DNA from: an uncultured Prevotellaceae bacterium
Lineage (GTDB): Bacteria; Bacteroidota; Bacteroidia; Bacteroidales; Bacteroidaceae
Length of the DNA stretch: 64,000 nt
NCBI GenBank assembly: GCA_902792635.1
Contig: CADBAG010000007.1
Span: 62,001-126,000, forward strand
Reading direction: 5' to 3'
Part shown: piece after piece, positions 59,432 to 64,000 of the stretch
Layout: each line of letters starts with the position of its first letter
Position numbering within the stretch: position 1 is the first letter of the stretch
Notes under the pieces: model-generated
Databases searched by the model: none
What the model saw: the letters and a program-made list of their open reading frames with translations, nothing else
What the model was told of the DNA's origin: nothing
Translations under genes and position numbers: made by a program

Positions 59432-60436
59432 CTATTTCACTTCCCAAATATCGTTGGTCTCAAGAAGCTCAGAGAAGTTGTGGTAATTCTTCTTCGCCTT
59501 CACCTCTTCGATCTGATCGTTCACAGCCTGATCGTAGGTCGGAGCCTCAACATCGCGAATGACACCGAGCGCTACGGGGAAGCCGTGCTCATTGTCCATC
59601 ATGGCGAGCTTGAGCTGCAGCGTGTTGTCGGGGTTATGACTGTCATGGATAAGGACATCATCCATTGTATATCCGTCTTTTCCAATCTCTACGACCTTCA
59701 AGCCGAAGCCCTCCTGAACGAGTCCGTATTCGTTGTGTTCACCGAAAACCAATGGCTTGCCGTCTTTCACGTAGATGGCGTTCTTGCTGCGCCCCTCCCG
59801 CGTGTAGATAGGATCATAGCATCCGTTGTTGAAGATCATGCAGTTCTGCAGGATCTCGCACACGGAGGCGCCTTTATGATGATAGGCAGCCTTGAGGATC
59901 TTCACCGTCTCGGGACCATCTGAAGCCACAGAGCGTGCGAAGAACCGTCCACGGGCCCCGAAGCAGAGCTCTGCGGGACGGAACGGATCCTCTACAGTGC
60001 CATAGGGAGAGGACTTCGAGACGAAGCCACGCGGAGAAGTCGGCGAATACTGACCTTTCGTCAAGCCATAGATACGGTTGTTGAGCAGGATCATGTTCAG
60101 GTCGATGTTACGGCGCATGGCATGGATGAAGTGGTTACCGCCGATAGCTAATCCATCACCGTCGCCACTGATCTGCCAGATAGTGAGCTTGGGGTTCACG
60201 ACCTTGGCTCCTGTGGCTATGGCAGCTGCACGGCCGTGGATGGTCTGCATGGCATAGGTACTGACGTAGTAAGGCAGACGGCTGGAGCAGCCGATGCCAC
60301 TGATGACGGCTGTCTCATAGGGAGGTACCCCTATCTCCGCCATCGCTTTCTGAAGACTGGCCAAGAAACTGTGGTCGCCGCAGCCCGGACACCAACGGGG
60401 CTGTCCTTTCTTATAATCGTTTGCTGTATATTCCAT
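59432..60436 (-). CDS. korB: 2-oxoacid:ferredoxin oxidoreductase beta subunit
   Basis: This 334-residue thiamine-diphosphate subunit has the CxxC pair in RWCPGCGDHSFLASLQ, the TPP motif GDGDGLAIGGNH, then NNRIYGLTKGQYSPTSPRGF. It works with the korA product next to it, probably on 2-oxoglutarate, giving succinyl-CoA and reduced ferredoxin in the branched TCA route of anaerobic Bacteroidota. Substrate identity is inferred. Confidence 0.93.
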   Translation of the reverse strand: MEYTANDYKKGQPRWCPGCGDHSFLASLQKAMAEIGVPPYETAVISGIGCSSRLPYYVSTYAMQTIHGRAAAIATGAKVVNPKLTIWQISGDGDGLAIGGNHFIHAMRRNIDLNMILLNNRIYGLTKGQYSPTSPRGFVSKSSPYGTVEDPFRPAELCFGARGRFFARSVASDGPETVKILKAAYHHKGASVCEILQNCMIFNNGCYDPIYTREGRSKNAIYVKDGKPLVFGEHNEYGLVQEGFGLKVVEIGKDGYTMDDVLIHDSHNPDNTLQLKLAMMDNEHGFPVALGVIRDVEAPTYDQAVNDQIEEVKAKKNYHNFSELLETNDIWEVK

Positions 60437-60482
60437 TGCTAATATTCAATTGTAAGAATTCAATGATTGAATGTATTATTGT

Positions 60483-62378
60483 TTATAATACCAATGTATT
60501 GAAGTAGTCACCACTGTTGTCTACCTCGTGGGTGATGAGCCGCTCGAAGTTCTCTACCAGGTCGCTGACGTTGAACGGCTGGCCTTTGACCTCGTTGTAC
60601 TGATAAGGCACAAAGCCGTTGATACGGATACGGAGCAAGGCAGCGAGCTGGCCGAGGTTCTGCTCAGCTACGACAACTTTCGGGTAGCGCAGCATGACCT
60701 CTGCTGTGTTCTTTGGCAATGGGTTGACATATTTGAGTTGCGCGAGTGCCACCTTACGTCCACGCTTACGCAGTTCGTTCATCGTGGCGCGCAGATGACC
60801 ATAAGTAGAGCCGAAGCCTACGATGAGCAGGTCGGCATCATCCTTGTCACCTTCTACCTCAAGGTCGGGAACGGGGATGAGCGCTACTTTCTCTGAGCGC
60901 AGATGATCCATGACGTTATGGTTCTCCGGTTCTGTGGAGATGGCACCGGTCATGCCGTCTTTCTCCAGTCCTCCAAGGATATGCTCGTAACCCTCCTGAC
61001 CGGGGATAGCCCAGTAGCGCACCTTCGTCTCCGGGTCACGGTGGTAAGGCGAGTATTTATATTTCTGATCTTCGGGGGCATAGTGGGGATGGATCTCCGG
61101 CAACTCATTGATGTCCGGCAAGCGCCATGCCGATGAACCGTTGGCAATGAATGCATCGGTGAGAAGCACGACGGGTGTGAGATGTTCCAAAGCAATCTTG
61201 GCAGCTTTATAGGCAGCATCGAAGCAGTCGGTAGGACTTGTGGCGGCGACGACAGGCATTGGGCTCTCACCGTTACGGCCATAGAGCACCTGCAGCAGGT
61301 CGGTCTGCTCACTCTTGGTAGGCAGACCTGTGGAAGGACCACCACGCTGCACGTCGACGATGACCAACGGGAGCTCATCGATGACAGCGAGGTTCATGGC
61401 CTCACTCTTCAGGCAGATACCGGGACCGGAGGTAGAAGTCACGGCTAAGGCGCCTGCGAAAGCAGCACCGATAGCTGAAGAGCATGCTGAGATCTCGTCT
61501 TCTGCCTGAACAGTGATGACACCGAGACTCTTGTGCTTCGAGAGCTCATGAAGAATATCTGTTGCGGGGGTGATAGGATAAGAGCCGAGATAGAGTTTCA
61601 ATCCGGCTTTCTCAGCTGCAGCAATGAGACCGTAGGCAGTAGCTTTGTTACCCGTGATATCCATATAACGTCCGGGCTTCTTGTCCTTCGTCTCAATGCG
61701 ATAAGTGGTAAAAGGTGTAGAAGCGTGCGTATTGGCACCATAGTCGTGTCCGGCCTTCACCACTTTGATGTTGGCTTCAGCGATAGTCGGTTTCTTGGCA
61801 AACTTCTCACGGAGGAAGTTATTGACGAGTTCAAGGTCACGGTTGAAGAGCCAGCAAACGATACCCAAGGCGAACATGTTGCGGCACTTGAGCATGCTCT
61901 TGTTGTCCATGCCCTCGTCTTTAAGGCATTCCTTCACCATCTTCGTGATGGGGCAAGCCACTACCCTATCGGGATCAATACCCATCTCCTCGAGATAGTC
62001 GTCGGTCTTGAACTGTGCCTTGGTAAGATCCTTAGGTCCGAAAGAGTCGGTGTCGATAATGATTGTTGCAGTAGGCTTGGCATATTTGTACTGCGTCTTC
62101 AGTGCTGCGGCATTCATTGCCACCAAGACATCGCACTGGTCACCCGGGGTGAACACCTGTCCCTCACCGATGTGAACCTGATAACCACTCACACCGGTCA
62201 ATGAGCCTTGCGGGGCGCGGATGTCAGCCGGATAGTCCGGAAATGTGGAGATACCATTTCCTACCGTAGCTGAGACAGTAGAGAAAATGTTTCCCGCCAA
62301 TTGCATTCCGTCACCGGAGTCTCCTGAGAAACGCACGACGACGTCGTTGAGTTCTTTCACTTCAATTTCTTCAGCCAT
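60483..62378 (-). CDS. korA: 2-oxoacid:ferredoxin oxidoreductase alpha subunit (gamma-alpha fusion)
   Basis: The 631-residue protein has the gamma domain at about residues 10-190 (VVRFSGDSGDGMQLAGNIFS) fused in front of the alpha domain (about 230-600; GLKLYLGSYPITPATDILHE, QAEDEISACSSAIGAAFAGA). This is the usual fused form with korB downstream. The promoter at 62455-62485 drives both genes. Confidence 0.94.
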   Translation of the reverse strand: MAEEIEVKELNDVVVRFSGDSGDGMQLAGNIFSTVSATVGNGISTFPDYPADIRAPQGSLTGVSGYQVHIGEGQVFTPGDQCDVLVAMNAAALKTQYKYAKPTATIIIDTDSFGPKDLTKAQFKTDDYLEEMGIDPDRVVACPITKMVKECLKDEGMDNKSMLKCRNMFALGIVCWLFNRDLELVNNFLREKFAKKPTIAEANIKVVKAGHDYGANTHASTPFTTYRIETKDKKPGRYMDITGNKATAYGLIAAAEKAGLKLYLGSYPITPATDILHELSKHKSLGVITVQAEDEISACSSAIGAAFAGALAVTSTSGPGICLKSEAMNLAVIDELPLVIVDVQRGGPSTGLPTKSEQTDLLQVLYGRNGESPMPVVAATSPTDCFDAAYKAAKIALEHLTPVVLLTDAFIANGSSAWRLPDINELPEIHPHYAPEDQKYKYSPYHRDPETKVRYWAIPGQEGYEHILGGLEKDGMTGAISTEPENHNVMDHLRSEKVALIPVPDLEVEGDKDDADLLIVGFGSTYGHLRATMNELRKRGRKVALAQLKYVNPLPKNTAEVMLRYPKVVVAEQNLGQLAALLRIRINGFVPYQYNEVKGQPFNVSDLVENFERLITHEVDNSGDYFNTLVL

Positions 62379-62454
62379 AACAGATTTATATTAGTTTTTG
62401 TTAATGCTTGATAGGGCGGTTCTTACGCCTGCTCCTATGCTTGGGTATTGGTGG

Positions 62455-62485
62455 CAAAGTTAAGGTAAGTTTTTCAATCCTCAAA
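62455..62485 (-). promoter_or_regulatory. Promoter of korAB
   Basis: On the minus strand TTTG (62482-62485), 19 bases, TAACTTTG (62455-62462): an exact match to the Bacteroidota consensus, 76 bases before korA. Confidence 0.8.
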
Positions 62486-62526
62486 ACTTTGGAACGATTA
62501 TTTATACCTTTTTTATGCAGCTCACT

Positions 62527-62614
62527 CGTAGGGGCGGCCCTTGTGGCCGCCCTAACCCCCGGATGGCAATCTCAACAATAGGGCGGCCCCCTAACCCAAC
62601 CTACCGCCCCTACG
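62527..62614. repeat. 88-base inverted-repeat element, copy 2
   Basis: Same length and ends as the copy at 51474. The inner arms read GGCCGCCCTA/TAGGGCGGCC, with both sides changed relative to copy 1 so that pairing is kept. Confidence 0.82.
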
Positions 62615-62618
62615 GTGT

Positions 62619-62987
62619 TCAACGTGCAGTGAACGAAAGCTGTGCGAACGTCTTGTCATCTTTTACCACATTGACCTTCGCCTTAACGGTATCCTCGCTG
62701 TCCTGGACAGAAGTAAACACGAAGTCGGCCTGTGGATTCTCTATCGGCGAGAGAATGTGCAGAAACTTGATGTTCTTGGCCTCGGATATCTCAAGTTGCT
62801 TACCTGTGAGATCTTCAAGCAGTTCGAGAGCCGTCTCAACCATGCACACCCCGGGTGTGATGGGGTTGTTGGGAAAATGCGCTTTATAGATGAAGCAATC
62901 CTTGTCAAGCGCTACATGGTACACTGTGCCTGCGTCTGTGTCCTCATGAGAGAGCACCCTATACAATACATTATTTAATATAGTCAT
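62619..62987 (-). CDS. Hotdog-fold 3-hydroxyacyl-ACP dehydratase-like protein
   Basis: The protein has 122 residues from the ATG at 62987. The hotdog pattern with KAHFPNNPITPGVCMVETAL matches FabZ/FabA-like dehydratases (HxFP...PGV), with the catalytic-type histidine in HFP. A 27-base duplication puts a second near-identical ATG region upstream (63014). It probably acts on an ACP-bound acyl chain, as does its neighbour. Confidence 0.82.
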   Translation of the reverse strand: MTILNNVLYRVLSHEDTDAGTVYHVALDKDCFIYKAHFPNNPITPGVCMVETALELLEDLTGKQLEISEAKNIKFLHILSPIENPQADFVFTSVQDSEDTVKAKVNVVKDDKTFAQLSFTAR

Positions 62988-63030
62988 AATAGTATCATTA
63001 TTTAATATAATCATAATAGTATCATTTTAT

Positions 63031-63269
63031 GGTTCTTCAGCTTTTCGGGTTGATGGGTTCACACAACCTCGAAGAGGTTGAACTAGGTTAGCCCCACGTG
63101 AGGCGTAGCCGAAACGTGGGGTTTAGGTCCGGTGTGATTTCGTTGCAATCCGACAGGTCAGGTTAAACCTCTCGATCAGAACCCCAGGTTGCGTCGCTGC
63201 GCTCCTTACCTGGGGCTAACCATGTGGCACCTCTCCGAGGTGCTCATCAACCCGAAAACCGGATAAACC
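63031..63269. repeat. Inverted-repeat element, third locus
   Basis: The ends are GTTCTTCAGCTTTTCGG at the left and the near-inverse CCGAAAACCGG then ATAAACC at the right. Inside are CCCCACGT and CCCCAGGT stem words and CTCGAAGAGG hairpins. It lies between the two hotdog genes. Confidence 0.8.
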
Positions 63270-63722
63270 TTATTTTGTTTCACTCACGGAAAGTTTCACT
63301 TGTGATGTAGCAAGGACCTTTCCATCTTCCTCGATCTTAGCATCGGCAAGCGTCATGCCCATCACTTCGGCTTTGACAGTCACCGTGGTCTCGATGACGG
63401 AGCCAGCCTTGGGATGCCCCATAATCTTGAGGTCTCTCACAGCAGCGATGACACCAATCTGAATGCCTTTCTTCAAGATATACTTGTTGACATAACCGAT
63501 TCGAACCGCACAGGTCTGAGCGATGTTCTCAATCATTCCTGCCGTAGCAAACTGGCCGTTGACGGTAAAAATGTTTTCATCAGTGACACGTAAACGGGTC
63601 TTGACCTGTGAATCATCATAGTGAGCCAGTTCGCTGACCATGACGAACGGCTCTTGTTGTGGAAGCAGCGTGTGAATGTCGATGCTTCTCAGAAATTCTT
63701 CTGTAGGATGCGTATAGTCCAT
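63270..63722 (-). CDS. Hotdog-fold dehydratase-like protein
   Basis: This 150-residue hotdog-fold protein has LLPQQEPFVMVSELAHYDDS and a GQFATAGMIENIAQTCAVRI helix. It is akin to FabZ-like proteins of aryl polyene/flexirubin-type lipid clusters. Such pairs act on ACP-bound intermediates, but only two genes are visible, so the pathway is a guess. Its leader holds a tandem repeat (63728-63775). Confidence 0.78.
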   Translation of the reverse strand: MDYTHPTEEFLRSIDIHTLLPQQEPFVMVSELAHYDDSQVKTRLRVTDENIFTVNGQFATAGMIENIAQTCAVRIGYVNKYILKKGIQIGVIAAVRDLKIMGHPKAGSVIETTVTVKAEVMGMTLADAKIEEDGKVLATSQVKLSVSETK

Positions 63723-63727
63723 GTTTT

Positions 63728-63775
63728 TAATTTGTAATTAGTAATTTGTAATTAGTAATTTGTAATTAGTAATTA
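63728..63775. repeat. 14-base tandem repeat in the dehydratase leader
   Basis: TAATTTGTAATTAG occurs three times in tandem, between the -7 box at 63785 and the ATG at 63722. Confidence 0.85.
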
Positions 63776-63784
63776 ATTACCCCG

Positions 63785-63792
63785 CAAACTTA
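63785..63792 (-). promoter_or_regulatory. -7 box of the 63722 gene
   Basis: TAAGTTTG on the minus strand, just upstream of the leader repeats. Confidence 0.5.
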
Positions 63793-63917
63793 CAAAAAAA
63801 GATAGAAACGATGAACAGTAATGGAAAGAAAATTCCGCGGAATGGGGCTAAAAATTCCGCAGATGTATCAAGAAGGTACATAAAATGTTGCAAATAGTGT
63901 AATTTTACACAATTGGT

Positions 63918-63948
63918 TTTGCGATTTCATGGAGAAAAGGTAACTTTG
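63918..63948 (+). promoter_or_regulatory. Promoter of the partial right-end gene
   Basis: TTTG (63918-63921), 19 bases, TAACTTTG (63941-63948): an exact consensus match, 20 bases before the ATG at 63968. Confidence 0.8.
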
Positions 63949-63967
63949 CAAGAAAATAAACCTAAAA

Positions 63968-64000
63968 ATGGAATATCAAGAAAAAGGCAGTAAAGCTTAC
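63968..64000 (+). CDS. Start of a gene cut by the window edge
   Basis: Eleven codons (MEYQEKGSKAY) follow a full promoter. Too little is visible to name the product. Confidence 0.6.
   Translation, partial: MEYQEKGSKAY

Overview
The window looks like a chromosome segment of a Bacteroidota bacterium, most likely from the Prevotella group. Promoters follow the Bacteroidota pattern TTTG-N19-TAnnTTTG with few strong ribosome binding sites. The chromosomal genes are typical of that group: a LytS/LytR-type two-component pair, MaeB, BamD, Bacteroidota-type RNA polymerase omega, a putative porin, MenA, a short MetH and KorAB. Species assignment is an inference.

Positions 1 to about 34.9 kb are one siphovirus-type (HK97-like) prophage, cut at the left edge inside its tyrosine integrase. 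Most phage genes are on the minus strand. Read in that direction from the right: a divergent repressor/early promoter (33.4-33.6 kb), antirepressor, DNA-binding and replication genes (29-33 kb), a VRR-NUC nuclease, small membrane proteins, portal, tail tip and fibre genes (13.7-23.3 kb), and lysis genes (11.9-13.6 kb). After these come protease, capsid, connectors, tail tube, tail assembly chaperones and tape measure (0.4-8.8 kb). A plus-strand block (8.9-11.8 kb) with an HTH protein, an unidentified protein, an HNH nuclease and both terminase subunits splits the late region, so gene order is unusual. Downstream of the plus-strand repressor lies a run of five tiny membrane proteins, three of them 34-36 residue paralogues, followed by a possible structured RNA with a terminator.

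The prophage carries at least 14 short palindromic elements, all in the same orientation. Some lie just after stop codons and others lie in frame inside genes. They begin GTTCYGT, followed by a hairpin whose stem varies with compensating changes. The protein at 13665-14438 has the C-terminus of a diversity-generating-retroelement target (C-type-lectin-like end, NNC-rich codons, hairpin just downstream). No reverse transcriptase or template repeat is visible in the window.

From 35.3 kb on the sequence is chromosomal: signalling, RNase D-like exonuclease, rRNA methyltransferase, TetR regulator and malic enzyme, a bamD-rpoZ operon, uvrB, secreted proteins and a porin. These are followed by menA, metH, a bile-acid-type symporter, a secreted pectate lyase, tRNA-Val, the korAB operon and two hotdog-fold dehydratase-like genes. 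Gaps between these hold several families of large inverted repeats and tandem repeats.
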